Shown here in pieces: positions 21,728-33,183 of a stretch of DNA of 64,000 nt; position 1 is the stretch's first letter, and the number at the start of each line of letters is the position of its first letter. The position numbers and the translations under genes are program-made. Source of the stretch: Pleurostoma richardsiae (lineage: Eukaryota; Ascomycota; Sordariomycetes; Calosphaeriales; Pleurostomataceae); contig JANBVO010000024.1 in NCBI GenBank assembly GCA_030052745.1, positions 1-64,000 of the forward strand, read 5' to 3'. The notes under the pieces are model-generated. The model made no database searches. It saw nothing but the letters and a program-made list of their open reading frames with translations, and was not told the DNA's origin.

Positions 21728-24221
21728 ATGGATGTTCCAGCAGTCAGGGGCAATGTCTACGTGATGGGGCCACGAATCCCCATACGGAAACGATTTGAGG
21801 ATGCCTTGCCCGTGCCGAGTCGGCCTGTGGGATCGGGGCGCCCAAGCCGGATTCTCCAACGCGCGGCATCGACTTCTACTACTTCTGCCTGCACGGGCGA
21901 CTCGAGTCTCTGCGAGAAACCTGTCGGCAACAGCACGACACTCCCGGTTGTCGTTGGAGTCATGTAGGTAGCTCTACCGAGGGGCACCCACTTCACAGCT
22001 AACATCCTGTAGTGCTGCTGTTATTGTCGTTTTGATCTTGATCTATCTGCACAGGAGAAACATCCAGAAACAAAGGCGCGAAGACAGGACTGACCCGCAC
22101 AAGTCACTGGACTTTGGGCTTGAGGAGAAGCGAAATGTTGGGGGTGCAAAGAGGAAGAGCATTCTCGGTCTCGGTGACAAGCATTCCCACAGTGCTCGTC
22201 GCCAGTTGTCTATGGATATGAATCTCGAGAGCCCGTACCTTCTGCCCCCGAACCTTCAAAGCTCTCGAGAGTCGCTGCACTCCCTCTCCAGGACCCTGCA
22301 CCAAAACGACGACCCCTACCGCCCAGTTGCGCAGTACGTTGCCAGCGACGCCGGATCCATCCGATCTTTCGAGAAGGGCTCATCCATATACACGGCCTCA
22401 ACCAGAAAGCGGGAATCTATGGCCTACCCGCGCTCACCCACCGGCCAAGGCCCGCTTCTCCCAACTCCGCGCCAGAACTCCTTTCCCAAGAGTCCCTCCC
22501 CACCAACTGTACCTTCACCCGCCAAGCTCGAGCCTCAGGTTGCAGAGATCGAACTAGACTCGCACCCTCTCAAGGACCCATTCGGAAACTTAGGGTCGTT
22601 GAGCTCCCCAACAGATCCAGCACCGCCTTATCCTAACGATGTGCCTGGAATCACGATTCAGGAGCCGCCTCCAGCGGCGCAGAAAAACTCATCAAATGGC
22701 CTCCCTACGTCCCCCAAGCCAGACCCTGCTCGCACTGCCGCTCCTGGACGCGCTATGTCCGACGAATTCTCCAATGACTACCATGCCGCTCATGGCGACC
22801 AGAAAGCGGGCATTCAGGATCACGCTCTTACTACGCCGCCAGATAGTGCAATCGGCCTGGGCCTGATGGACGCTATTGCCCAGCCCTCTCCGGCAGCACC
22901 ATCCGCCCCTTCAGCGAACTCTCTGCCTGTGAGCCCGCGCCCTCAGCAGCCCCAACAGGCATCGACTCCGCAAGGAGTTGTCCCAATCATTGAGGAAGCT
23001 TCGGAATTCTACGACTATGACTACCCTGCACAGGACCCCCAGAGCGCAGTTGAGTATGAGGGTCGCGGCCGCACGCCAAACCGCGAGTCTCAATACCCCC
23101 AGAACGGGCAGCAGAGTGGGCTAGGAGTTCCGCAACAGGATAGCAAGCGTCTATCTGTTGGCTTCCGCCCCCTGCCACCTCATGACATTACAGACTTGGA
23201 GGATCCAGAGTACCGGGCGAACCGTATCCGCTCCTTCTATAAGGAATACTTTGATGATTCGAAGCAGGAACCTGCTGGCGCTGCCGGAGCCGCTGGGGCC
23301 GCTGGGGCCGGGGCTGCACAGTACTACGAGGACTACGACCAGAACTACATGGGCGATGCCGCTTTCTTCGACCCGGAGACGAATCAGTTCGTCATGCCGT
23401 ATGCCCAGCCAGTTACCCGCCGCGCCATGACCCCGCCGCCGTCTGGGTCGAGGTTCCCTGGTCCGTCGAAGCGACCGGGCCCGCGCGGACCCGGACCAAG
23501 AGGGCCAGGACCGCAAGGACCACGAGGCCCTCCTCGCGGCTACCATGGGTCCCTTGGGGGCATGAGCCTCCCAGGAGGACCGCCAAGACCTGGCTCGTCC
23601 ATGTCCGATCGCTGGGGCCCGAGGCCTGGATCTTCAGCATCGGGCGTCCGACCAAGAGCAGGATCCGCAATGTCGGCGCCGAGGAGACCTCTTCCGCCGC
23701 CTGTTGATCTCACCACCCTCCCTACCCCGTCCAAGCTTAAGGACGACTCCTTCGCTATCTTCAACGCTATGGACTTTGCCCCACCCGAGTCTTACAAGGA
23801 CCGCGTCATGGGTCGGTCACAAAGCCCACTCGGTGAGCGTCGGCCGTATCAGGTCAACGTGCCCGTCTCGTCGCCGCTGGTTAGCGCCTTTGACGAGATG
23901 GCTGCGCTGCCCAGCCCGTAAGTCCCTTGTCTCTCTATATATCATGATCTATCGTCAAGTGCTAATACTGGTCTCAGGCATTTGCTTCGCAAATCCGGCA
24001 CTTTCACCGGTCTGGACTTCGCGCCACCCCGCAAGTTCAAAGACGCGGACACCATGAGCGACGCTGGAAGCATCAGGAGCAATCGCAGCGGCATCTCGGC
24101 CGTCCAACTTGGAGCCATCCGCAGTGGTGCTGGCCGTGTCAGTCGCCTGCCCGGCGACACCATCTTCGCCCAGGCGCAACTGGGAGACAAGCTGAAGCCG
24201 TCGTGGACCATGCGGGACTAA
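21728..24221 (+). CDS. Fungal single-pass membrane protein with long disordered cytoplasmic tail
   Basis: Three exons: 21728-21963, 22013-23917, 23978-24221; 794 residues. The short N-terminal part is Ser/Thr-rich with two cysteines, followed by one transmembrane segment (LPVVVGVIAAVIVVLILIYL) that the first intron splits, then basic HRRNIQKQRRED and DPHKSLDFGLEEKR. The long tail is Ser/Pro-rich, with SPYLLPPNLQSSRESLHSLS, repeated acidic/Tyr patches (DYDYPAQDP), a small Ala-Gly run and a collagen-like Pro-Gly stretch near residues 560-590. It ends in conserved-looking GTFTGLDFAPPRKFKDADTM. The pattern matches a Pezizomycotina-specific protein of unknown role; cell-periphery signalling or scaffolding is my inference. 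No classical signal peptide is seen. Confidence 0.8.
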
Positions 24222-26949
24222 GCTGGGTTGTCTGGTGAACGGCGTTGGTGCATATTGTTTCATTTCCATCGAGCGTGTCAATCTAGCCCTACTTAACGAT
24301 GTTGCATGCTGGCATCCCTATCATGGCCCGCCTCATCCTCATCTATCAGCCCTCTTTCTGGCTGCGCCGACCCTTGCTTCACCGTCGCATCGCTTTGGAC
24401 ACACAGAATCACACGGAGGCCCTCTATTTGCTCCATTCTCATGGTCATAGTCGTTCCCCGTCACTGGCCGAGCCATGCCATGAAGATACCATAACCCGTT
24501 AATGTCTTGTTTCCATCTCGAGCAACATACTCTGCATGGTCTTTCTTGGAGTACATTGGAGAGGAGGCGCGCTCTTGCTTCATGACCATCACAAACCAAA
24601 TTCCCCCCATGCATGACATGCATTATATAGAAGAGGTGTCTGGATATGTTTCTGTTCTCTATCGAGCCGACTATATTCGATTGTAAAGGTAGAAAAAGCT
24701 GACGTGTCGCGGGAGCTCGGGCTCTCGTTGATGGTATGGGCGAAGCATTTTGATAATTAGGAATGAGATGCTTTGATCCACATCTTGGTCCCTGTTCCCC
24801 AGCATCGTCTTGCCAAGATACGCCCCGCACTCTCTTTCTCCCGTTGTAAAGGCCTTCCTCTGCGCCCACGGCTTGAAGTTTAGAGAGCTCACCATAGCTC
24901 GAAGCGCCTGTGTTGCCATCTAACTCAAGGGGGCGGCACATACCAGAGCCGGCTCGGATAATCCTCGATCCTTCCAGTATACTGTAGGTCGGACCGAGAC
25001 GACCGAGGACCTGGCGAGGGCCGGTGGAGGCCCCCGGGCAGCTCTCGTGCTGCGGTGCTATTTCTTAGCTCAGGCGCCGATCCTGTGCAGCAACACTTGC
25101 CGGGCTGCCGGCGTCCCGCACAGTGATACGACGGACAGTACGGAGACTGGAAAAGAGAGAAGAGCCGGAGCTGTTGATTCGTCTTGCGCAGTCAAAGTGA
25201 ACGTTGCACAGTGCCTTATGTCAGGCACGCCACCGGGAGGCGGAGCTCCTACACAAGTAGTTCCGCGCCAGCCATTGGCGTGATGCTCTCGCAGGAGAAC
25301 TAGACGACACACTACTGGTGCGCAAAAATAGCAGCACACTGACAAGATCCCGTCCGTCGATGAGAGGCGAGAAAAGGCGTTGGGAAGAGCCGCGCTAGCT
25401 GGATCATTGTCACGAGTGGCCTTCTAGATCCGGCAGCTCTTGCAAAAAGCAGGTGCTCTTGATGGTACGTCCAAGTTCACATGATTGTAGCATGCGCAGT
25501 TCCGTCGTTTCTCTCCAGTAGGCCGTTGAGCCTCTCCAGCCTTCGGCGTCCTTGAGACTGAGGACTGAGACAGGTGTAGCTACGGTCTCTTTCCGGGAGC
25601 CTCGACTGCTTGCAGAGAGTCCACGGCGCGGCAGACTCGTAGTCTTCTAGAAATAGCATGGAATACGAGGGGCTCAATGGGCTTTCCCGATCGTGCTGAC
25701 ACAAGCCATGACCAGAAGTTTTGCTGCCAAGACTGCTAGACTTTGTCTTCCTCCGCACACAGAGAAGCGGGAGCCGATCCGCAAATCAGGATGACGCTTC
25801 ACCGGCAAAGGTTGCACTGGTAACGTTAATAGCAGGCGGGTGTTAATCCTCAAGAAACCTTGGACAGGCCACGGGCCAACTGGCAAGACGTCATCTCCCC
25901 GTCTCTGCTCGGCCCATTGTCGAAACTCAGAAGGGATTGGAGTCTCGTGAAGTAATCGACTGCGGCTTGATGGCCAAAGAGACTTGCTCCTTGCACCGTT
26001 TGAAGTCCTGGACGCTCTCTTTCAACTGATAGACTGGTATGGTGCCTCCTCGTCAGTCAGACCAGCGACCTGAAGATCAGGAGTGGCGGGAGGAGCAGCA
26101 GTTCGTTCGTGTGACCGAACTCCGGCGTGCAGCTGCAGGCCAGCCGTCCGAACCGTAGGATGAGGAGGAAGACAGCAACACATGCAGACTATCAGACCAT
26201 CGACTGTGCATTGCATTCCCGGAGGATCATGATTAAGTAGGTGGGAAGTACAGTCTTGAGAGGGGAGAGTGATCCTCTCTTGCCTCTTGGGAGCGAGAGC
26301 TACAGGGGTTTAACATTGTTCCCCGCACGCCTGCAGCGGCGATGACGGGGCGGAGAGAGATGCGAGATAGCCGTCTTGTAGCCCGCCTGGGCTGTTCACC
26401 TCATCAAGGTTTCCCTCCTTTAAATGGAGGTTCGCCGCCGTGGCACCTGTTTTTCCTGTATCTGCTGCTATTCTCCGGAATCTGTAAATTCTCAGCCACC
26501 GAAACGCTCGCCTTTTGATCAAAACTGATACGTCAGCAGAAGCGTGGCATGCTGGCAGCTATTGATCTCTAGCATCCTCACCCATTCCGGCTTCCAGGCC
26601 TGCGTTCCGCCGACAGCAAGGGAGGTGGATTGGAACCCTAGAACATATCGGCATTCTACAGAAGAAGGTCTCGGTCCGCTATTTAATTCGAGGACCTGTC
26701 AGGGGCTTTTGTGACATCGAGGTCTCTTCTTGACGCCCACGAGGAGGCCAGCGATACACGGTACAGACGCACGGTCACAGCAGAGAGGCACAGATCGATT
26801 GACGTCTGGCCGAGTCCGCGACGGCACAGCGCAGCAGAAGTCGAGATCCTGCACGAAGAGGGACTCGAATCTTAGGGAGGCGACCCAATACGAGGAGCTA
26901 ATCCAGATCAGTCTGAGGTGGACGAAGTAAGCCGGAGCGGAGGCGAAGA

Positions 26950-26971
26950 GACGAGACGAGACGAGACGAGA
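26950..26971. repeat. GACGA microsatellite
   Basis: About four tandem copies of the pentamer GACGA in non-coding DNA. Confidence 0.75.
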
Positions 26972-28159
26972 AGCCACAGCAAGTCAACAAAACAAACTCC
27001 AGCCAACGCTCTGCCACGACCGCAAGCAGTTGTTATTGCTCTGCTCTGCTCCTTTTCAAGCCCGTGTTGCACGGCATAACAGGGGACCAGCGAGACATTC
27101 GCATCAGTCTGCGACCGCCACAACGACTTTCCCAATCAATAACCCGCACGGAGCTATTCCCAGAAGGGCGCCAGCCAGACGTGCGCTAGAGGCAAAACAG
27201 GAGGAGGGATCGCCCAGTCAGACCGAGGCGCGAATCTCAATACGACACAGCGTTTTTCCCTCGGGCCCCGCTCAAGCCGCTGACCGTCAATCACGCTGTC
27301 TCAGCTCCGCGGGCTTGGAGGGCTGCCAGGCTACTGAGCAGCAAAAGTGAAGGCCGCATAGCCACAACGCCGTCTCCGCGCCCAATCGCCAGAGCGCCCA
27401 TTCCGGTGGATCTGTCGCGTCACTGCTGTGGGCTGTGAGCTGCGAGCTGCAGGCTGCGTGCGAGTGTGGGCTGTGGGCTGTGGGTGCGCCGGCGTGCAAC
27501 ACGAGACGCACGAGACGCTCCGCTTGAGCGAATTCGAGCACCAAGAGACAAAGAAAAGAAAAGAAAAACAAAAAACGGCCGGCTCGCCGCGGGTCTGGGC
27601 ACCACCACCAACAAAGTGCACCACCGACTGAGTCCACCACACCGGACACGCCTCTCTCCCCGCGGATATTATCGTATTACACGCACCAAATTAAACCCCG
27701 GAATTCCATTTCTCGCTCCTGCATCCATCTACCACCATCATCACCAATCCACGGTCTTTCCGCCATCCGGCCCTTTTCTTCTAATTCTTTTGGCGGCGGC
27801 GACAGCATCGGCATTCTTCCTCTCCTTTACACACACATCTAATACTGAGATCCGCTCGTTCAATTGCGCGCTCTTGATCCAGCCGCAGAGGCCAGTGAGC
27901 GGTCGGCGCGAAGGTCGTGCGTTGCGTTTCGACAACAATAGCCGCCTCCTGGTCTGGTTTTACTCAGCCACTTTCCCCTTTCTGCCACTCTTTTCGGTCG
28001 GTCTGAGCATATCGTGATCTCAACCGCCTCCGGTCCTGCGACGCCTGCGAGGGCTCGAAACAACGCACAAGCAGCCCGCGCGCTCTTGCCAGTTGTTCGT
28101 GTCCTGCGTCACTCAACACGCAGCTGCGGTTTTCTTGTTCTGCCCTTGTGGTGCTAAAG

Positions 28160-28423
28160 GTATGTATTGAGTCTGAGAGTCACCGTTCAACCTTTGTACA
28201 CTCTGTGTATTTCGCGCCTATGGCCTCTTTCTGTCTCCTGCCGATCCTGTCACAACAGCAAACCACTGGAAGACGCGTTGCGCCGCTGTCTACACCGTCT
28301 CTTCCGCATCACCTGCACCGCTTTATTTCTTCGCGTCCTTGGCCTTGATTCCTTTCGCAGCTCTGCCACTATGCATCGCCGAGACATCGTCAAGTCGGTC
28401 TGCTAACATGCCTCCTCCCCCTA
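28160..28423 (+). other. Probable 5' UTR intron of the MID2-like gene
   Basis: A strong donor AAAG/GTATGT at 28160 pairs with a TGCTAAC branch site at 28401-28407 and a pyrimidine-rich CCTCCTCCCCCTAG acceptor ending at 28423. Removing it also removes the in-frame upstream ATG at 28408, which leaves the ATG at 28459 as the first good start. Confidence 0.6.
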
Positions 28424-28458
28424 GCGATCCTCCAAGCTTCAGGCTTAGACGGTTCACC

Positions 28459-29730
28459 ATGGCTACCAACATTACTTCAAGTACGGATGCCGTGCCGACG
28501 ACGTCCTCGACGGATGAATCTCCGTCGCCGACGACGAGTGTCCCTACCAGTAGTGCCACTGCTAACACGAGCCCAACAACCACAGCGGTTCCTACCACGG
28601 ACACGCCAACTTCTTCTACACCTGTAACCAGTCTAGCGACTACATCAACACCAGAAACGACCACCACCCCGACCTCGACACCTACTACTACCACCACACC
28701 AACATCCACGCCGACCACCACGACCACGCCAACAACTACCTCGACTACGACGACACCAACATCAACGACGCCCACAACAACGCAACTAGAATCGACAGTG
28801 ATTGTCAGCTCCGTTCTCGTGACTCCATCAGATGGAGGAACCAGCACCCTTGTAGCCACAACAGTCACAACATTCATCTCTGAGCCTGCTGCGTCCACGA
28901 CAGATGCCTCGGCATCTTCAAGTACCTCTGGAGCAACCATCACGACTGGTAATCACAGCTCAGGTGGTGGTGGTCTTAGCACCGGCGGGAAGATCGCAGT
29001 CGCAGTTGTAGTTCCCATCGCGGCTGTGGCGATGTTGGTACTGGCTGGCATCTGGCTCTGGCGGAGGAGGAAGCAGCGGAAGGACGCCGAGGAGCAAAGG
29101 CGCAAGGAGGTGGAGGACTACACGTACAACCCCAATGCGGACCCGACTATCCCCGCAGTCGCAGCCGGCGGCGCTGGGGCTTACGAGATGAAGGAGGACG
29201 GGTCGTCTGGGTACCGGGGATGGGGCTCGACGACGGTCGGCGGCTCGACGGGCAGGAAGGCGTCCACGACGATGTCCGGCGGCGCCGCGGGCGGGGCGTA
29301 CTCCGACGCGGCTTCACCGACGCGTGCCAACATGACCGATTCGCGGTCGGGCGAGCCGCTCATGGACGGCTCCCAGTCGCCTGATGGCGAGATCCTGGGC
29401 GCCATGGGCCCGTCAGCCTCCATGAACCGCAACGGAGACGTGCAGCGTGGTCCGTCGAACGCGTCCTCGTCATACAGCGCCGCTGCCCGGTCCGACAATT
29501 CGGGGGAGGGCGGTGTCGGCGTCGCGTATGGCAACCCGCAGTACTACGACCAGTACGGTCAGAGCAATCCGTATGCCGACAACGCCGCGTACGGTGCCAG
29601 CCCGCCGGCTGGGCCGTCTGAGCTCCCCGCGCAGCCGGTCATTCGGGACAACCCCGCGCGGCGGAACACGCGCATCGAGAACCCGTCGCACTACCCTCAG
29701 CAGAGCGCCGGCATCTCCCAGAACTTCTGA
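28459..29730 (+). CDS. MID2-like Ser/Thr-rich cell-surface protein
   Basis: 423 residues in one coding exon. I use the ATG at 28459, which has an excellent context (CACCATGG) and is the first after the probable leader intron; starts at 28339 or 28408 would lie inside that intron. Residues 1-165 are almost entirely Thr/Ser/Pro, with a (TTTTTPTSTP)-like repeat likely to be O-mannosylated. One transmembrane segment follows (KIAVAVVVPIAAVAMLVLAG), then a basic stop-transfer RRRKQRKDAEEQRRK and a Gly/Ser/Asn/Tyr-rich cytoplasmic tail. This is the layout of Mid2/Mtl1 and Wsc wall-stress sensors that act on Rho1 and the cell-integrity kinase pathway. No N-terminal signal peptide and no WSC cysteine domain are visible, so MID2-like is the closer comparison. 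The role is inferred from architecture. Confidence 0.75.
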   Translation: MATNITSSTDAVPTTSSTDESPSPTTSVPTSSATANTSPTTTAVPTTDTPTSSTPVTSLATTSTPETTTTPTSTPTTTTTPTSTPTTTTTPTTTSTTTTPTSTTPTTTQLESTVIVSSVLVTPSDGGTSTLVATTVTTFISEPAASTTDASASSSTSGATITTGNHSSGGGGLSTGGKIAVAVVVPIAAVAMLVLAGIWLWRRRKQRKDAEEQRRKEVEDYTYNPNADPTIPAVAAGGAGAYEMKEDGSSGYRGWGSTTVGGSTGRKASTTMSGGAAGGAYSDAASPTRANMTDSRSGEPLMDGSQSPDGEILGAMGPSASMNRNGDVQRGPSNASSSYSAAARSDNSGEGGVGVAYGNPQYYDQYGQSNPYADNAAYGASPPAGPSELPAQPVIRDNPARRNTRIENPSHYPQQSAGISQNF

Positions 29731-31059
29731 GCGTACAGGCGACTTCCCCTGGCGAAGCTGGCGGCCAAATATCGCACATCCGACAGATCTGGGCCCTGCG
29801 GCGCTTCGGTGCGCTCCGGACTGTCTCCTAGTCCTACTACGATACCCTCGACTTCCATTTTGAGTACATGTTTTTTGCCATGGCATATCTGTTTCCCCAA
29901 CAGTACTTTGGCTTCCTTGCATCATCAGCCTGACACAGGCCGACCACCAACGGCGTTCAGGAAAGGGGTGGGCTCGTCCGTCACAATTCTGCCTATAGCA
30001 TCCCACCACACATAGCTTTAATACCTCGTTACATAAAAGTAAGATGGTCAAAGATATCACGGCTGGGGAATCTCTGCTGCCACACGTCTGGGATCTCCTG
30101 CGCCGTGACTACCGTCTTCCACCCACCAACTGACGCCTTCTGCAACTTCTTTCGACGGTATATTGCTTCAGATCAAGCCATTCTGCACCTATGGGTTCCC
30201 CCGTCTTCGCTCATGCTAGATGGGACCACTGAGGAGGAAGGGGCAAGGGAAGGGAAGAAGAAGCTTAATGCGATATCTTCCTTGCGTGTTTCTCGAGCAG
30301 TGTCTTGCAGGCTCTGTAATTTCGAAGATGAGATGTGATAGACAGATAGCTAAAGATGAGAGACGAATGAGAAAGAATACCGAGATCTTTGAAGCAGAGA
30401 ACTAGACTACGCTTACAGAAAATGGAGTGACGTGGATGTTTTCCTACTGAGTTGACTGACATTCGAGAAAAAGGAGGCTGCGATTATCATGAGCGCGCTT
30501 TTCGCGAAACCGCGCTGACGGCGCCGGAGCTGAGCCAACTGAGCCTGGTGCAGTTGAGTTCAAGTAGGCCGGCCGAGCCAGCACGGCCACATCATATCTG
30601 GAATGGCTCTCGCGTCGGCTAGTATTCCCGCTCGATGAACGTGGCGAGGTGCCGCTCGACTAAACCTTGATCACGGGCCCCTCATACTGACCTTGACCAT
30701 AGACCCTTCATGCCGACCCGGTACCTAGTGTATGTCGAACTCCACCGGCTACAGTGACAGAGTAGGGCCGTTAAGGAAAGGAGACTGACCTTGGGATCAT
30801 TAGCTGTCTGTTGGACTCCCCTAGCGGCCGGGACCATCAAGACCCTTTCAGGACGAATCCAGATATGATGCGTCTGTGTTTGCCTACTGACATTGGACCT
30901 TAAAGCTTCGCACGAATTATACTCGTCACACTCTCTATGAGAAATGTCTGGAAATAAGATACCCTCATAAGCCCGTCTTCTAGAGGCAGTTTCTGGTCTA
31001 ATTGGATTTTCATACATAAATAAACACGCTTTGCGGTCTACCTCCCTTGCCGGCCTATA
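29731..31059. other. Intergenic, convergent 3' ends
   Basis: 1.3 kb between the MID2-like stop and the esterase stop. No gene-like frame, repeat or RNA gene is recognised. The sequence is ordinary in composition. Confidence 0.5.
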
Positions 31060-33183
31060 TCATAACCGCGAATCCCTCTTCACCCGCTTCTCCTCCTCGG
31101 CCGACAATCTCTTCCCAAACCCTTCGCTCAACTCGACCCTCTCCCACCAGAACCGGCACTGCCGCAGCTCCTCCTCCGACAGGCTTTGCACCTTCGCCAC
31201 TTTCCCTCGGCTCCGCTTCCCGTCCCGCCCCGTCGCCCGCTCGTCGTTGCCGTCCCCGAACACCAGGACACTCCCCAACGCCGAGCCACTCCCTTCCTTC
31301 TCCCGCAGCGTCGGCTCGCCGGACACGTCCCCTCGGAAGGGAGACTCAAAGCGCGGCCACTGCACCATGCCCTTGGCCAGGCCCTTTTTCTTCGCAGGGT
31401 TTGGATCCCCCGTGACGGCGAAGCGCACCCAAGCCGCGTGCATCGCGTCCGCCACGGCCGTAAGGCCCGGCCTGCCCTTCAACTCATCCATGTCGTGTGT
31501 CACGAGGGGGGTCTCGTCAGCGTGGTTCGCTGTGGCCCATTGTCCTGCTCTGGCCGCGAATCTATATACGTATACAGGCTGTCCCCTTTGTGAGGCGAAG
31601 TGTGCGCTCTGAAGAACGGGGCACGAGTACGCATAGTGCGCGTAGGCGGCGTCCAGGCGGGCCCACTGGGCGCCGAAGCCCTTGGGTACGTCGCGATAGG
31701 GTGACCTAGAGGAGGATGCTACGGGGTCGGGGTAGAGGCTTTGCAGGGCCTGGAGGTCGGAAGCGGTCAGGGAGGGAATCATCCCTGTAAAGAAGGATAG
31801 GAATTGGTCATTGGTCTGCGCGCGGGGAGGGACGAAGACTGTGCCTTCATTGGTGTTGAAGCCTGTGAGAATGGGGATGTTAAGGAAGGCACCGCGCCGA
31901 AAGTTGAGGATCGGGAGGTCGTGTATCAAGGATGAGGAGTTAGTCTCAGCGGTGGTAGTGTTGGCAGAGTCGGCATGATACGCGCCATCGATCACGGGCT
32001 GGAAGGGCCAGCATACGGGGTCCTGGTAGCGGGACCAGACCTTGCGTGAAGCCGCAACGAGGGTAGCCAAGGGAAGGGATCGCAGCTTCTCGAATATGGA
32101 TCGCTCGGTCACGGACTCGACGCCCGCCTCGATGAGGAACTCACGGAACTGCACGAGGTGCCTTGGGTGCGTAGGTGCGAAGGTGGCCCGGGCGGTCGGA
32201 CCGCCAGATTCAAGGATGACCTTGTGAAAGGGGGCGCTGGAAGACGAGTAGGACATGAGATGGTGACCGACCTAGAGGTGGCCATCAGCTGATGTTAGGG
32301 TGTTTCGCCTGGTAGATACCAGCGTCGCCGAAAGAACATCAACAGTAAAGGAGGGAAAACCTACAGAATGCGCCCCAGCACTGAGACCCATGAGCGTGAT
32401 GTTATCCACGTCGCCCCCGAAAGCCCCGATGTTGTCCTTCACCCACTGGAATAAGAACTGCTGGTCCCTGAGGCCTAGGTTCAGCAAGCCCTCCTTCGCC
32501 GTCAAGGCTGATGGCAGGAAGCCCAGCGCACCGACGCGATAGTTGAAGCTGACGCCGATGATGGGGGCCTCGGCCCACGCCACGAACGACACCATGTCGC
32601 GCTCGGCGGCCCTGCCCATGTTGAACGCCCCGCCGTGGACATATACCACGACCGGCAGCTTGACCCCCTTGCCACCATTGGAACCAGCCTGGCGGAAGAC
32701 ATTGAGGTTCAGGCAGTCCTCGCCTTCTGGGTACTTGACTTCCTTGGTTCCCGGACACACCTGGCCGAACGCTACAGCGGCGAAGCTTCTCGTCGAAGCT
32801 GGCAAGGGTGCGGGCGGCCGGAAGCGATTCTGTGCTGCAGTGCTCTGCGCGTAGGGGATGCCGCGCCAAGCCTCGATGGCCTTGGGCAGATGCTCGCCTG
32901 CCGGCTCCAAGACGCCGGTGTAGCGGCCCTGGCGGAGCGTGATGGTGGGCGAGGCGGTGGTGGACGCTGTAGCAGTCATGATGGCGTCCTTGTCGGCGAT
33001 TGGGTTGGTGTTTACCCCGTCGACTGCCAGGTCGTCCTGCTCTCCGGCGGGAACCAGCGGCTGGAGGCGGCCGATGATGTAGCCCTCATTGTTGTGGGTA
33101 TACAGCCAGCACAAGAGGGCGACGAGCGTGAAGGCGCAGAGCGCGGCGGTGGACAAAAGTGGACGCCGACCGAGACCCATCAT
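31060..33183 (-). CDS. Membrane-anchored type B carboxylesterase/lipase
   Basis: Two exons, 33183-32365 and 32271-31060; 676 residues. A hydrophobic segment at about residues 10-29 (STAALCAFTLVALLCWLY) after a short basic start suggests a signal anchor with the enzyme domain outside the cytosol. The carboxylesterase fold is clear: ITLRQGRYTGV, EAWRGIPYA, EDCLNLNV, the oxyanion-hole VYVHGGAF, the nucleophile elbow GLSAG with Ser268, and the acid residue in FNTNEGT. The catalytic His is probably in the NHADETPLVTHDMDELKG region. The intron falls just after the nucleophile (GAHS/VGHH), with GT-AG ends. The family hydrolyses esters of many kinds; the substrate cannot be read from sequence. The last 60 residues are charged and atypical. 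It is not within a recognisable metabolic cluster. Confidence 0.87.

Larger units (their letters stand above)
24222..28458. other. Long intergenic region and 5' leader of the MID2-like gene
   Basis: 4.2 kb with no gene I can support. The left part should be the 3' UTR of the membrane-protein gene. The right part, from about 27.5 kb, is pyrimidine-rich and contains a probable 5' UTR intron (28160-28423). A GACGA microsatellite lies at 26950-26971. Open frames on both strands are short, Arg/Ser-rich and mutually overlapping. Confidence 0.45.

Noticed and set aside
24339-24941. 200-residue minus-strand frame 3' of the membrane-protein gene
   Set aside because: No ATG in good context and composition like random translation; more likely the 3' UTR antisense.
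28323-28943. 206-residue minus-strand frame rich in Val and Gly
   Set aside because: It is the antisense of the Thr-rich repeat of the MID2-like gene; Thr codons read backwards give Val/Gly.
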